A DNA stretch of 64,000 bases from Burkholderia sp. PAMC 26561. Lineage in GTDB: Bacteria > Pseudomonadota > Gammaproteobacteria > Burkholderiales > Burkholderiaceae. Of the stretch, positions 17,935 through 26,801 are shown piece after piece. The notes beneath the pieces are model-generated. The model did no database searches. It was not told the DNA's origin and worked only from the letters and a program-made list of their open reading frames with translations. Made by a program: the position numbers and the translations under genes. The stretch lies in contig NZ_CP014307.1 in the NCBI RefSeq assembly GCF_001557535.2, positions 62,001 to 126,000 on the forward strand, in the 5' to 3' direction. Position 1 is the first letter of the stretch. Each line of letters begins with the position of its first letter.

Positions 17935-18815
17935 ATACACTACGTCCGCCTCTTCGACGCAAGCCGCGTTTCTCTCCGGCGCGGCTTGGCGTGTACGCGT
18001 TCCTGCTGACGTCTGCGTTGTTTTTCCTGCTGCCTTTGTACGTGATGCTCGTGACATCGGTCAAGCCGATGGCCGAAATTCGCATGGGCAACATCCTTGC
18101 ATTCCCGGTTCGCTTCACGCTCGATGCATGGCGCGAAGCATGGCAGTCCGCATGTACCGGTCTTGATTGCCAGGGTATTCAAGTCGGCTTCTGGAACTCG
18201 GTTCGCATTGTTGTGCCGAGTACGATCCTGTCCATTCTCGTGGGCGCGGTAAACGGCTATGCGCTCTCATTCTGGAAGCCGCGCGGCGCAAGCACCTTGT
18301 TCGCGATCCTCCTGATGGGCGCGTTCATTCCTGTGCAAGTGATGGTTTATCCGCTGGTACGCGTGCTGGCAACCGTGCATCTGTTCAGCTCGTTGCCGGG
18401 TATCGTGCTGATTCATACGATCTTCGGCATGCCCGTCATGACGCTGCTATTCCGCAATTACTACGCAGCCTTGCCTCACGAATTGTTCCAGGCGGCGCGC
18501 GTGGATGGCGGCGGTTTCTGGCGCATCTTCCTGCAACTGATGGTGCCCATGTCCACGCCGATCATCGTGGTCGCGGTCATCATGCAGGTCACGGGCATCT
18601 GGAACGACTTCATCCTGGGGCTCGTCTTCGCGGGAACGAAGAACCTGCCTATGACCGTGCAGCTCAACAACATCATCAACACCACGACCGGCGAGCGCCT
18701 CTACAACGTCAACATGGCAGCGACCATTCTCACGTCCATGGTGCCGCTTGCCATCTACTTCGTCTCGGGTCGCTGGTTCGTCCGCGGCATTGCTTCCGGT
18801 GCGGTCAAGGGTTAG
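17931..18815 (+). CDS. Sugar ABC transporter permease (second subunit)
   Basis: The protein has 294 residues and is a MalG-like permease. It starts LRRKPRFSPARLGVYAFLLTSALFFLLPLYVML and has the EAA loop LPHELFQAARVDGGGFWRIF, with about six membrane segments in total. The ATG overlaps the preceding permease stop. The C-terminus ends in RGIASGAVKG, the common end of MalG-type subunits. It forms the heterodimeric channel with the first permease; substrate specificity is set by the binding protein. Confidence 0.94.
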   Translation: MNTLRPPLRRKPRFSPARLGVYAFLLTSALFFLLPLYVMLVTSVKPMAEIRMGNILAFPVRFTLDAWREAWQSACTGLDCQGIQVGFWNSVRIVVPSTILSILVGAVNGYALSFWKPRGASTLFAILLMGAFIPVQVMVYPLVRVLATVHLFSSLPGIVLIHTIFGMPVMTLLFRNYYAALPHELFQAARVDGGGFWRIFLQLMVPMSTPIIVVAVIMQVTGIWNDFILGLVFAGTKNLPMTVQLNNIINTTTGERLYNVNMAATILTSMVPLAIYFVSGRWFVRGIASGAVKG

Positions 18816-18828
18816 TCCAGGACGATCT

Positions 18829-19926
18829 ATGTCTACAGTCATGTCTGCAGGAAAATCGAATGTTTCCATCCGCGATCTGGAGATCCAGCTCGGAGCCAAT
18901 ACGATCATCGAATCACTGGATCTGGAGGTCGAGCCAGGCGAATTCCTGGTGCTGCTCGGGCCGTCGGGTTGCGGCAAGTCGACCTTGCTTCACAGCATTG
19001 CTGGCTTGATCGATGTCAGCGGCGGCAGCATTGAAATCGGTGGCCAGGATATGACCTGGGCCGACCCGAAGGATCGTCGTATCGCCCTTGTTTTCCAGTC
19101 GTATGCGCTTTATCCGACCATGAACGTGGAGCGCAACTTGTCGTTCGGTTTGCGGATCGCAGGGACGCCAAAAGCGGAAATCGAACGGCGCGTCTCGCGT
19201 GCTTCGGAGATGCTGCAGCTTGGTCCGTTATTGAAGCGAAGGCCGGCTCAGTTGTCCGGCGGCCAGCGTCAACGCGTCGCGATCGGACGTGCGATCGTGC
19301 GTGAAGCAGATGTGTTTCTTTTCGACGAACCGCTCTCGAATCTCGACGCCAAATTGCGCACCGAACTCAGGCGCGAGCTCAAGCAACTGCACAAGCGTCT
19401 TGGCGCCACGATGATCTACGTCACGCACGATCAGGTCGAAGCCATGACGCTTGCGACCCGCATGGCCGTGATGCGCGGCGGCGTGATCCAGCAGATCGGC
19501 ACGCCCGCGGAAGTCTACGCGCGCCCGAACAACCTGTTTGTCGCGACTTTCCTCGGCTCGCCGGGCATGAACTTGCTCAAGGGCGCGCTTCACTTCGATG
19601 CCGGCGGCATCCAGTTCCAGAACGATCACATGGACGTGGACGTGTCGTCGTACCCCTTCGTCAAAACGCCGCGCGAAAATCAGTCGTGTGTGCTCGGCGT
19701 GCGACCCGAGGACGTTTTGATCGATCCGGCGTTCGAACACAGGGGCACGGTGTCGCTCGTCGAACCCATGGGCAACCACCGGGTAATTTGGCTCGATTAT
19801 CATGGCGCCCAAATCGCTTCCATCGCGCAGGAATCCGCGACGGCGGCAGTCGACGAAGTCACCGGTTTTTCCATTCAGAAGGAACGCATTTCCCTCTTCG
19901 ATGAAACCGGCGGCGACCGGTTATAG
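18829..19926 (+). CDS. Sugar ABC transporter ATP-binding protein (MalK/UgpC type)
   Basis: The protein has 365 residues from the ATG at 18829 (AGGA 6 nt upstream); a longer frame back to 18748 overlaps the permease and is not used. Motifs: Walker A GPSGCGKST, Q-loop VFQSYALYP, signature LSGGQRQR, Walker B VFLFDEPLSNLD and switch His (YVTHD). A C-terminal regulatory/OB region (about 240-360) as in MalK/UgpC follows. It powers the transporter from the cytoplasmic face. The gap to the permease is 13 nt. Confidence 0.94.
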   Translation: MSTVMSAGKSNVSIRDLEIQLGANTIIESLDLEVEPGEFLVLLGPSGCGKSTLLHSIAGLIDVSGGSIEIGGQDMTWADPKDRRIALVFQSYALYPTMNVERNLSFGLRIAGTPKAEIERRVSRASEMLQLGPLLKRRPAQLSGGQRQRVAIGRAIVREADVFLFDEPLSNLDAKLRTELRRELKQLHKRLGATMIYVTHDQVEAMTLATRMAVMRGGVIQQIGTPAEVYARPNNLFVATFLGSPGMNLLKGALHFDAGGIQFQNDHMDVDVSSYPFVKTPRENQSCVLGVRPEDVLIDPAFEHRGTVSLVEPMGNHRVIWLDYHGAQIASIAQESATAAVDEVTGFSIQKERISLFDETGGDRL

Positions 19927-19947
19927 CGCTTAAATCATGGAGTCATA

Positions 19948-20961
19948 GTGGCAACCCTGAAGGACGTCGCGGTTCTCGCCGGCGTGGGCATGTCCACGGC
20001 ATCGCGGGCAATTTCCGGTCGCGGACCGGTCTCGGCCGATGCACTCGCACGCGTGCAGGCGGCGATCGCCGAACTCAACTTCCGGCCTTCGTCGATAGGG
20101 CGCGCGCTGTCCAAGCAGTCGCTCGGCATGATCGGTATTTTCGTGCCGTCGTTCCATGGTCCGTACTACGGCACGATCCTGAAGCAGACGGATACCGAGC
20201 TGCGCAAGGTCCACAGGCATGTGGTCGTGGCAACAGGCTACGGCGATGATTCCCCGCGCGACCAGGCAGTCGATGCCGTGCAGTTCCTGATCGGCCGCGA
20301 TTGCGACGGCGTGGTGGTGACGAGTCACGATCTGCATGACGATGACCTCGTCAAGCTGCATCGCATGCATCCGAAGATGGTGTTTCTCAATCGCAACTTT
20401 GCGCAGATGCCGGAAGCGTCATTTTGTCCGGATCATCATCGCGGCGGGACGCTGGCGGCGAAGACGCTGGTCGAAGCCGGGCACAAGGAAATTGCGGTCA
20501 TTTCAGGCCCGTTCATGGCCTTCGATAACCAGGCACGTCTAGCCGGATTTTTCGAAGAGCTGGCGCGCAGCGGCATTGAGCGCGGCGACGTGCAGATGAT
20601 CGAGTCCGACTTCTCGCCTGAAGGCGGATATGAATCGGCGCGGTTGCTGATCGCGTCAACGAAGCGTTTCACGGGTTTGTTCTGCGCCAACGACACCATG
20701 GCGATCGGCGCATTGTCGTGCCTTCAGCAAGCGGGCATTTCGGTGCCGCGCGATGTGTCCGTAGTGGGTTACGACGATGACTACTCGGCCGCGTTTTCTG
20801 CGCCGGGTTTGACATCAGTACATATTCCAACGGCCGACCTCACGCAAAACGCAGTCCGGTGGCTGCTGAATGAATGCTACGGCACCGAGTACCCGATCTA
20901 TCGCGAGTTTCCTGTGACGGTCACGCATCGTGCGTCGGTCGCGCCGCCGCTCAAACGCTGA
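19948..20961 (+). CDS. LacI-family transcriptional regulator of the beta-glucoside locus
   Basis: The protein has 337 residues from a GTG at 19948 (GGAG 5 nt upstream). The N-terminal HTH reads ATLKDVAVLAGVGMSTASRAIS, followed by the hinge-helix region INF.RPSSIGRAL and a periplasmic-binding-like sensor domain (C-terminal YDDDYSAAFSAPGLTSVHIP). It closes the beta-glucosidase/ABC operon, 21 nt after the ATPase gene. The palindrome at 14266 is its probable operator, so the operon would be repressed until an imported sugar releases it. A regulator transcribed last, together with its own operon, also implies negative autoregulation. Confidence 0.92.
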   Translation: MATLKDVAVLAGVGMSTASRAISGRGPVSADALARVQAAIAELNFRPSSIGRALSKQSLGMIGIFVPSFHGPYYGTILKQTDTELRKVHRHVVVATGYGDDSPRDQAVDAVQFLIGRDCDGVVVTSHDLHDDDLVKLHRMHPKMVFLNRNFAQMPEASFCPDHHRGGTLAAKTLVEAGHKEIAVISGPFMAFDNQARLAGFFEELARSGIERGDVQMIESDFSPEGGYESARLLIASTKRFTGLFCANDTMAIGALSCLQQAGISVPRDVSVVGYDDDYSAAFSAPGLTSVHIPTADLTQNAVRWLLNECYGTEYPIYREFPVTVTHRASVAPPLKR

Positions 20962-20966
20962 ACGCG

Positions 20967-21719
20967 TCAGCTATTTTCTTTCGCGCGGCGCAAACGCTCG
21001 CGGCTGTTGATCAGGTGAAAGCGCATCGCGGTACGCGCCGAATCGGCATCGCCACGTTCTATTGCATCGCAAATCTGCTCGTGCTCGCGGTTCACGCGCG
21101 TCAGGTATTCGGCGTACTGCACGGGCGGAATTTGCGTTCGTGTGATCCGCGTGCGCGGGATCATGTGCATGCCGAGGTGCTTCAGGATTTCCACGAAATA
21201 GCGATTGCCCGTAGCGTTCGCAATCGCGAGATGAAACCGGATATCGGGCGAAATGGTTTCAGTCGCTTTGCCTACGTTGTGCTCGAACTCGACCAACGCT
21301 CGCCGCATCTCGGCGATCTGGCTTTTATCGCGGCGCACAGCAGCGAGTCCCGCGCTTTCGGTCTCCAGGCTGATCCGGAGTTCAAGGACGGCGAGGGCGT
21401 CGATGGAACCCGCCAAGTCCTCGGGATCGAGCCGGAAGAGGGAGCGCGACTGCGCTTCGCATACGAAGGTGCCAATGCCATGTCGGGTTTCTACTAACCC
21501 CGCAGCCTGCAACTTGGATAAAGCCTCACGCACGACCGTTCGGCTCACGTTGAAACGCTGGACCATTTCCGCTTCGGTCGAAAGCCTGTCGCCCACGCGC
21601 AACTTGGCGGATTCGATCTGCGAACGGATTGCATCGACGAGTTCAGTTGTCAGACTTCGTCGCACGGCGGGCTGCCCCGATGGTTCGAACAGCGCATTGG
21701 GCGATCTGAGCACGGCCAC
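20967..21719 (-). CDS. FadR-type GntR regulator of the hexuronate cluster
   Basis: The frame is open from 21797, but upstream codons lack a good start; a GTG at 21717-21719 or 21711-21713 is proposed, giving about 250 residues. The N-terminal winged HTH reads RVGDRLSTEAEMVQRFNVSRTVVREAL, followed by an alpha-helical FCD ligand domain. The FCD metal-site His/Asp/Asn pattern is visible as DIRFHLAIANATGN in the centre. It is divergent from the uronate dehydrogenase and has the palindrome at 21786 in front of its start. FCD regulators of this type respond to sugar acids. The stop lies 6 nt from the convergent LacI gene. Confidence 0.88.
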   Translation of the reverse strand: MAVLRSPNALFEPSGQPAVRRSLTTELVDAIRSQIESAKLRVGDRLSTEAEMVQRFNVSRTVVREALSKLQAAGLVETRHGIGTFVCEAQSRSLFRLDPEDLAGSIDALAVLELRISLETESAGLAAVRRDKSQIAEMRRALVEFEHNVGKATETISPDIRFHLAIANATGNRYFVEILKHLGMHMIPRTRITRTQIPPVQYAEYLTRVNREHEQICDAIERGDADSARTAMRFHLINSRERLRRAKENS

Positions 21720-21785
21720 CTCGATTGGGATAATGTTCTCGAATCGTTGACAAATACGGATGCGAGTGATTATATGCACGCTATA

Positions 21786-21795
21786 GTCATATGAC
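21786..21795. promoter_or_regulatory. FadR-type operator candidate before udh
   Basis: A perfect 10-bp palindrome GTCATATGAC sits in the context tAGTCATATGACaA, which fits the loose FadR-subfamily pattern (TnGT, four to five bases, ACnA). It lies between the divergent regulator gene and uronate dehydrogenase. A near copy occurs at 27690 before the aldolase gene. Confidence 0.55.
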
Positions 21796-21887
21796 AACGT
21801 ACAATGAAATATGATTGAGGCGGCTGATTCAATCGCAACAGGAGTTCTTCAAGCTCCGCTCAGCCGCGCTAATGGAGACAGGCTCAC

Positions 21888-22709
21888 ATGGCCAACCAAG
21901 ACAACATTCGTCCTTTTGATCGTCTGCTGCTGACCGGCGCTGCCGGCGGTGTCGGCAAGGTCATTCGCCCGCGTGTGGCGGCATTCGCAAAAACCATCAG
22001 GGTCTCGGATCTCGCGGCCGCGCTGCCGTCCGAAGCTGCGTCCAACGAAGAGGTCATCGCGTGCGATCTGGCGGACAAGCAAGCCGTCGATGCACTCGTC
22101 GAGGGCTGCGACGCCGTGATTCACCTCGGTGGGGTCTCAGTGGAAAGACCCTTCGAGGAAGTACTCGAAGCCAATATCAAGGGCGTCTACAACCTTTACG
22201 AAGCGGCGCGCAAGCACGGCGTGAAGCGCATCATTTTCGCCAGCTCGAATCATGTCACGGGGTTTTATCGGCAGGACGAGAAGATCGATACGCACGCGCT
22301 GCGCCGCCCCGATGGTTACTACGGTTTGTCGAAGTCATTCGGCGAGGACGTGGCGCAGTTCTACTTCGACCGCTATGGCATCGAGACGGTGAGCATTCGA
22401 ATTGGATCGGCGTTTCCGGAACCGAAGGACCGCCGCATGATGGCGAGCTGGCTCAGCTACGACGACCTGCTCGACCTGCTGCAACGGAGCCTGTTCACCC
22501 CGGACGTGGGTCACACCGTCGTATATGGGATGTCCGACAACCGGGTCACATGGTGGGATAACCGCTATGCCGAGAAGCTAGGGTTCGTGCCGCAGGACTC
22601 GTCGGAACCCTTCCGCGCCAAAGTCGAAGCGCAGCCAGCTCCCGCACCCGGGAGCGCCGTGGCAATGCTGCAGGGCGGGGCGTTCACCACTACCGGACCG
22701 TTTGAATAA
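21888..22709 (+). CDS. udh: Uronate dehydrogenase (NAD-dependent)
   Basis: The protein has 273 residues, like characterised uronate dehydrogenases of the extended SDR fold. It has the Rossmann motif GAAGGVG (residues 17-23), a CDLAD segment, VIHLGG (78-82), ASSNHVTGFY near 119-127 and the catalytic YGLSK (Tyr145, Lys149). Family knowledge: it oxidises D-galacturonate or D-glucuronate to the aldarolactone, the first step of the oxidative uronate pathway. The start ATG has a GGAG-type site. It is followed by the ABC transporter genes in the same direction after a 130-nt gap. No aldarate dehydratase is present in this window, so the pathway is not complete here. Confidence 0.9.
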   Translation: MANQDNIRPFDRLLLTGAAGGVGKVIRPRVAAFAKTIRVSDLAAALPSEAASNEEVIACDLADKQAVDALVEGCDAVIHLGGVSVERPFEEVLEANIKGVYNLYEAARKHGVKRIIFASSNHVTGFYRQDEKIDTHALRRPDGYYGLSKSFGEDVAQFYFDRYGIETVSIRIGSAFPEPKDRRMMASWLSYDDLLDLLQRSLFTPDVGHTVVYGMSDNRVTWWDNRYAEKLGFVPQDSSEPFRAKVEAQPAPAPGSAVAMLQGGAFTTTGPFE

Positions 22710-22839
22710 ACCGGCGGGCCCGGGTGTTGTTGCAGTACGAAGATTCTGAGATACGCCGGGCGCAACAAAGCGAAGAGTGCAAGCGGGCGCGAGCAGCGTG
22801 CCAAAGCCCGCGTCCGTACTAACCAAAGACATTGCTGCG

Positions 22840-23589
22840 ATGAATTTCCATCTCGATTTCAGTCCGTTGCTTCCCTACTGGCCGGTGTTCCTCAAAGGCG
22901 CCTGGCTCACTCTGAAGATGACAACGGTAGCGGTATTTTTCGGCGTGATTGTCGGCACGCTCGTCGCGTTCGCCAAGCGCGGCAAGAATCGGCCTCTGTC
23001 GCATGTGTGCTCGATTTATATCGAGGCCGTGCGCAACACGCCCTTTCTCGTACAAGTCTTCCTGCTGTATTTCGGGCTCGCGAGTTTCGGCGTGCGCATG
23101 CCGACGTTCACTGCAGCCGCGCTCGCGATGATCATCAACATCGGCGCTTATGCGGCCGAGATCATTCGCGCAGGGCTTGAATCGGTGCCGCGCGGCCAGC
23201 TCGAAGCGGCGGAATGCCTCGGGTTGTCGCGCTGGCGGATCGGCTGGCATGTGATGCTGCAGCCGTCCATCGAAAAGGTTTATCCGGCGCTTACCAGCCA
23301 GTTTCTGCTGATGATGCAAGCGTCCGCGATCGCGTCGCAAATTTCGGCTGAAGAACTGACAGCGACCGCGAACACCGTCCAGTCCGATACCTTCCGTTCG
23401 CTCGAGACGTACATTGTGGTGGCACTGCTTTATCTGGCGTTGTCGCTCTTGATCAAGCTTGCCGCGTGGGCCGTGGGCGAGGTCGCGTTCAAGCGCAAGC
23501 GGGTCATGCGCAAGGCCGCCGAGCGAGCAGGGAAGCCGGCGCCCGATCAAGGCCGCATCGATACCGTGATTCCCGGAGGTGCAGCATGA
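22840..23589 (+). CDS. Polar-amino-acid-type ABC transporter permease (first)
   Basis: The protein has 249 residues from the ATG at 22840; the frame extends to 22777 but without a ribosome site. It has the HisM/GlnP-like permease layout: N-terminal WPVFLKGAWLTLKMTTVAVFFGV, central IEAVRNTPFLVQVFLLYFGLAS, EAA loop QLEAAECLGLSRWRIGWHVM, and about five membrane segments. The family usually moves polar amino acids or opines. Here it sits between uronate genes, so an acidic sugar is an alternative substrate. Its stop overlaps the next permease by 4 nt. Confidence 0.92.
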   Translation: MNFHLDFSPLLPYWPVFLKGAWLTLKMTTVAVFFGVIVGTLVAFAKRGKNRPLSHVCSIYIEAVRNTPFLVQVFLLYFGLASFGVRMPTFTAAALAMIINIGAYAAEIIRAGLESVPRGQLEAAECLGLSRWRIGWHVMLQPSIEKVYPALTSQFLLMMQASAIASQISAEELTATANTVQSDTFRSLETYIVVALLYLALSLLIKLAAWAVGEVAFKRKRVMRKAAERAGKPAPDQGRIDTVIPGGAA

Positions 23590-24239
23590 GCGGTGGCTTC
23601 ACTTCGGCACATTTGTTCTATTTGGTACATTCGATCTGGTGGACCCTCGCGTTGTCCGCGCTTGCGTTCGTGCTGGGCAGCATCGGCGGCTTTGGCGTGA
23701 TGCTCGCGCGCATCTCGAAGCGCCGCTGGCTGAGCCGTCCGGCGATGGTGTATATCGAGGCGATTCAGGGCATTCCGCTGCTGATCCTGCTGTTCATCGT
23801 CTACTTCGGGTTTTCGGTGTACGGCTTTGAAGTGCCTGCGCTGGTCGCGGCCGGCTTTGCGCTGATGGTATACACGAGCGCGTATCTCGGGGACATCTGG
23901 CGCGGATGTATCGACGCCATGCCAAAACCGCAATGGGAAGCCGCCGAGTGCCTGTCGCTCACGCGCTGGCAGACCCTGCGCCTCGTGATCATTCCGCAGG
24001 CGCTGCGTCTTGCATTGCCGCCTACGGTCGGTTTCCTGGTGCAGGTCATCAAGATGACATCGCTTGCATCGGTGATCGGTTTCGTCGAACTGACGCGTGC
24101 CGGCCAGATCATCAATAACTCGATCTTTCAGCCGTTCCTCGTATTCGGGCTGGTCGGGGTCTTCTATTTCGCGCTGTGTTATCCGCTCTCGCGCTGGAGT
24201 CAATCGATGGAGAAAAAGCTCAATGTCGGCAATCGTTAA
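23586..24239 (+). CDS. Polar-amino-acid-type ABC transporter permease (second)
   Basis: The protein has 217 residues. It is the second HisQ/HisM-like subunit, with FLVHSIWWTL-type N-terminus, IEAIQGIPLLILLFIVYFGFSVYG and EAA loop QWEAAECLSLTRWQTLRLVI. Four to five membrane segments are visible. It overlaps the first permease (23586-23589) and the ATPase gene (24223-24239), indicating one tightly packed operon. Confidence 0.92.
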   Translation: MSGGFTSAHLFYLVHSIWWTLALSALAFVLGSIGGFGVMLARISKRRWLSRPAMVYIEAIQGIPLLILLFIVYFGFSVYGFEVPALVAAGFALMVYTSAYLGDIWRGCIDAMPKPQWEAAECLSLTRWQTLRLVIIPQALRLALPPTVGFLVQVIKMTSLASVIGFVELTRAGQIINNSIFQPFLVFGLVGVFYFALCYPLSRWSQSMEKKLNVGNR

Positions 24240-24951
24240 GCTCGGGGACGTCTATAAGAGCTTCGGCTCGAACCAGGTGCTCAAGGGCGTTTCAATGGAA
24301 GTGGAGAAGGGCGAGATGATCGCCGTGATCGGCGCGAGCGGGTCGGGAAAGAGCACGGCGCTCAGGTGTATCGACAGGCTGGAAACGATCGATCGAGGCA
24401 CCATTGAAGTGTGCGGGATTCGTGTCGATGACCCCAAGGTCGACCTGCATCAGTTGCGCCGTGAAGTGGGTATCGTGTTCCAGAGCTACAACCTCTTCGC
24501 GCATCTGACTGTTGAAGAAAACATCATGCTGGCGCTGCGCCACGTGAAGAAGATGAGCCGCGACGAAGCGCGCCGCGTTGCAATGGCCGTGCTCGAACAA
24601 GTGGGCCTGGGTCAGAAAGCCGATGCGTATCCGGAACAGCTTTCGGGTGGTCAGCAGCAGCGTGTTGCAATCGCGCGCTCGCTTGCAATGTCGCCGAAGG
24701 TCATGCTGTTCGACGAAGTGACGTCCGCGCTCGATCCGCAACTGACCGGCGAGGTGCTGCGCGTGATGGAGGATCTTGCGAAGGGCGGCATGACCATGCT
24801 GCTCGTCACGCACGAGATGGCGTTCGCGAAGCGCGTGGCTGACCGCATCATCTATATGCATCAGGGCAAGGTCTGGGAAGTCGGCGGCGGCGAAATGCTC
24901 GATGCACCCAAGACGCCCGAGTTGCGTACGTTCCTGAACAACGGCCTTTAG
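24223..24951 (+). CDS. Polar-amino-acid-type ABC transporter ATP-binding protein
   Basis: The protein has 242 residues from the ATG at 24223 (the frame open from 24097 overlaps the permease). Motifs: Walker [11 protein letters not shown]-loop VFQSYNLFAHLTVEEN, signature [19 protein letters not shown], Walker B VMLFDEVTSALD and switch His in LLVTHEM. It is a GlnQ/HisP-like ATPase. It begins within the 3' end of the permease gene by 17 nt. The gap to the binding-protein gene is about 40 nt. Confidence 0.93.
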   Translation: MSAIVKLGDVYKSFGSNQVLKGVSMEVEKGEMIAVIGASGSGKSTALRCIDRLETIDRGTIEVCGIRVDDPKVDLHQLRREVGIVFQSYNLFAHLTVEENIMLALRHVKKMSRDEARRVAMAVLEQVGLGQKADAYPEQLSGGQQQRVAIARSLAMSPKVMLFDEVTSALDPQLTGEVLRVMEDLAKGGMTMLLVTHEMAFAKRVADRIIYMHQGKVWEVGGGEMLDAPKTPELRTFLNNGL

Positions 24952-25000
24952 CCTCAAGCATTAAACACCTTTTGAACCGACCATAAAAATGGAGACTACT

Positions 25001-25795
25001 TTGAAAACAACCAAGTTCATGTTGCGTGGCTGCGTGGCCGCCTTGTTGCTCGCAGGCGTAGCGCACAGCGCCATGGCGGACCAGCTCGACGACATCAAGA
25101 AGGCCGGCAAGATTCGCGTCGCCATCGCGATGGGCACGCCGCTGTTCAGTTTCGCCGATGCCAACCTGCAGCCCGCCGGCTCCGACGTGGACACCGCTGC
25201 CGCGCTTGCGAAAGACCTGGGCGTGAAGCTCGAACTCGTGCAGATCACGAACGCTGCACGCGTGCCGACCTTGCAGGCGAAGCGCGCGGACCTGGTGATC
25301 GCCGACTTGTCGATCACGCCCGAGCGCGCAAAGGTCGTGGACTTTTCGATTCCCTACGCGGTCATCACGATCATCGTGGGTGGCACCAAGAGCCAAAACG
25401 TGAAGAACTACGCTGATCTGGACGGCAAGACCATCGGCCTGACGCGTGCAACGGTCAACGATACGCTCACCACGCAACAAGCGAAGGGCGCACAGATCCA
25501 GCGTTATGAAGACGATGCAACGCTGATCACGTCGGTCGTGACGGGACAGGTCGATATATTCTCCAGCACGCCTTCTAACTTGAGCGAGATGGTCAAGCGC
25601 GCGCCGAGCCGCAACCTCGAACTGAAGTTCGCGCAAAAGGATTTCGACCTGGGTATTGCGATGAACAAGGACGAGCCGAAGCTGAAAGACTGGGTCAACA
25701 ACTGGGTCAGCACGAACCAGAAGAACGGCAACCTCAATACGATCTACAAGAAGTATCACGGCCGCGATTTGCCGGCGAGCGTGACGAAGGGTTAA
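25001..25795 (+). CDS. Family 3 extracellular solute-binding protein
   Basis: A TTG start at 25001 fits the GGAG at 24991-24994; the ATG at 24989 has no ribosome site before it. The frame from 24989 encodes 268 residues with a signal peptide (FMLRGCVAALLLAGVAHSAMA). The mature protein has SBP-3 marks: KIRVAIAMGTPLFSF, an SITPERAKVVDFSIPY segment with the conserved Arg, then a VDIFSSTPSNLSEM lobe-two segment. It is periplasmic and partner of the preceding permeases. An Asp that holds the alpha-amino group of amino acids in HisJ-type proteins is not obvious at the equivalent place, which fits a sugar-acid ligand (inference). Confidence 0.88.
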   Translation: MKTTKFMLRGCVAALLLAGVAHSAMADQLDDIKKAGKIRVAIAMGTPLFSFADANLQPAGSDVDTAAALAKDLGVKLELVQITNAARVPTLQAKRADLVIADLSITPERAKVVDFSIPYAVITIIVGGTKSQNVKNYADLDGKTIGLTRATVNDTLTTQQAKGAQIQRYEDDATLITSVVTGQVDIFSSTPSNLSEMVKRAPSRNLELKFAQKDFDLGIAMNKDEPKLKDWVNNWVSTNQKNGNLNTIYKKYHGRDLPASVTKG

Positions 25796-25808
25796 GTGGG
25801 AAAGAAGC

Positions 25809-25846
25809 AAAAAGGGCGTCGCGTTTTACCTCGCGATGCCCTTTTT
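25809..25846. terminator. Intrinsic terminator between the binding-protein gene and garR
   Basis: A hairpin with arms AAAAAGGGCGTCGCG (25809-25823) and CGCGATGCCCTTTTT (25832-25846), paired throughout with one G-U pair, is followed on both strands by A/T runs. It can end the rightward ABC operon and the leftward garL-garR unit. Confidence 0.85.
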
Positions 25847-25860
25847 CATGCGCTGAAGAT

Positions 25861-26757
25861 TCAGTTGGCGGCGCCCTGGCCGATCTCGTGATCGGCGAGA
25901 TACTCGAGCGCGCGAACCATGCCCGAGTGATCCCAGGCCTTCCCGCCATGCGCCGCGCATGCGTTGAAAAGCGCCTGGCAGGTCGCCGTATTCGGCAGCG
26001 ATACACCCAGCGATTGCGCCGTCGACAATGCCAGGTTCAAGTCCTTCTGATGCAGTTCAATGCGAAAGCCCGGATTGAACGTGCGCTTGGTCATGCGCTC
26101 GCCGTGCACTTCCAGAATGCGTGACGATGCAAATCCCCCCATCAACGCCTTGCGCACTTTCTCTGCATCCACCCCCGCCTTCGATGCCAGCAGCAGGGCT
26201 TCACCCACCGCTTCGATAGTCGCCGCCACGATCACCTGGTTTGCGAGCTTGCAGACCTGACCTGCACCCACCTCGCCGATCAACGAGATGTTCTTGCCCA
26301 TCATGTCGAAGAGCGGCTTGACGGTATCGAACGTGGCTTGCGACCCACCCACCATGATCGTCAGCGACGCCGCCTTCGCGCCCACCTCGCCCCCCGACAC
26401 CGGCGCGTCCAGATACTCGCCGCCGCGCTCGCGAACCTTGGCCGCGAATTCGCGTGTAGCGATTGGCGAGATCGAACTCATGTCGACCACGATCTGGCCC
26501 GGGCGCAAGGCCGCGGCCACGCCGTTCTCGCCGAACAGGACGCGCTCGACATCGGGGGTATCCGGCACCATCACGAAGATCACATCGGCTTGCGCGGCGA
26601 CCGCTGCGGGGTTGTCGCAGGCGACAGCACCAGCTTGCGTCAGCTCGGCTGGCACGCCGCTGCGCGTGAACGCTGCCAGCGCAACGCCGTTCTTGACGAG
26701 ATTTTCAGCCATGGGCTTACCCATGATCCCGAGTCCGATAAAACCAGCTTTTTGCAT
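25861..26757 (-). CDS. garR: 2-hydroxy-3-oxopropionate (tartronate semialdehyde) reductase
   Basis: The protein has 298 residues from the ATG at 26755-26757 (GGAGG ribosome site 5 nt upstream; the longer TTG frame is ignored). NAD-binding begins AGFIGLGIMGKPMAENL, then a beta-hydroxyacid dehydrogenase substrate motif DAPVSGGEVGAKAASL near residues 115-130, and the catalytic Lys in GQVCKLANQ. It reduces tartronate semialdehyde to D-glycerate with NADH/NADPH, the last step after aldol cleavage of 2-keto-3-deoxyglucarate. It lies 44 nt downstream of the aldolase gene, so the two form one unit. Confidence 0.92.
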   Translation of the reverse strand: MQKAGFIGLGIMGKPMAENLVKNGVALAAFTRSGVPAELTQAGAVACDNPAAVAAQADVIFVMVPDTPDVERVLFGENGVAAALRPGQIVVDMSSISPIATREFAAKVRERGGEYLDAPVSGGEVGAKAASLTIMVGGSQATFDTVKPLFDMMGKNISLIGEVGAGQVCKLANQVIVAATIEAVGEALLLASKAGVDAEKVRKALMGGFASSRILEVHGERMTKRTFNPGFRIELHQKDLNLALSTAQSLGVSLPNTATCQALFNACAAHGGKAWDHSGMVRALEYLADHEIGQGAAN

Positions 26758-26801
26758 GTCATCCTCCAAAAAAATGCGGGTTCGCAGATGTCACTGTCAC
26801 T

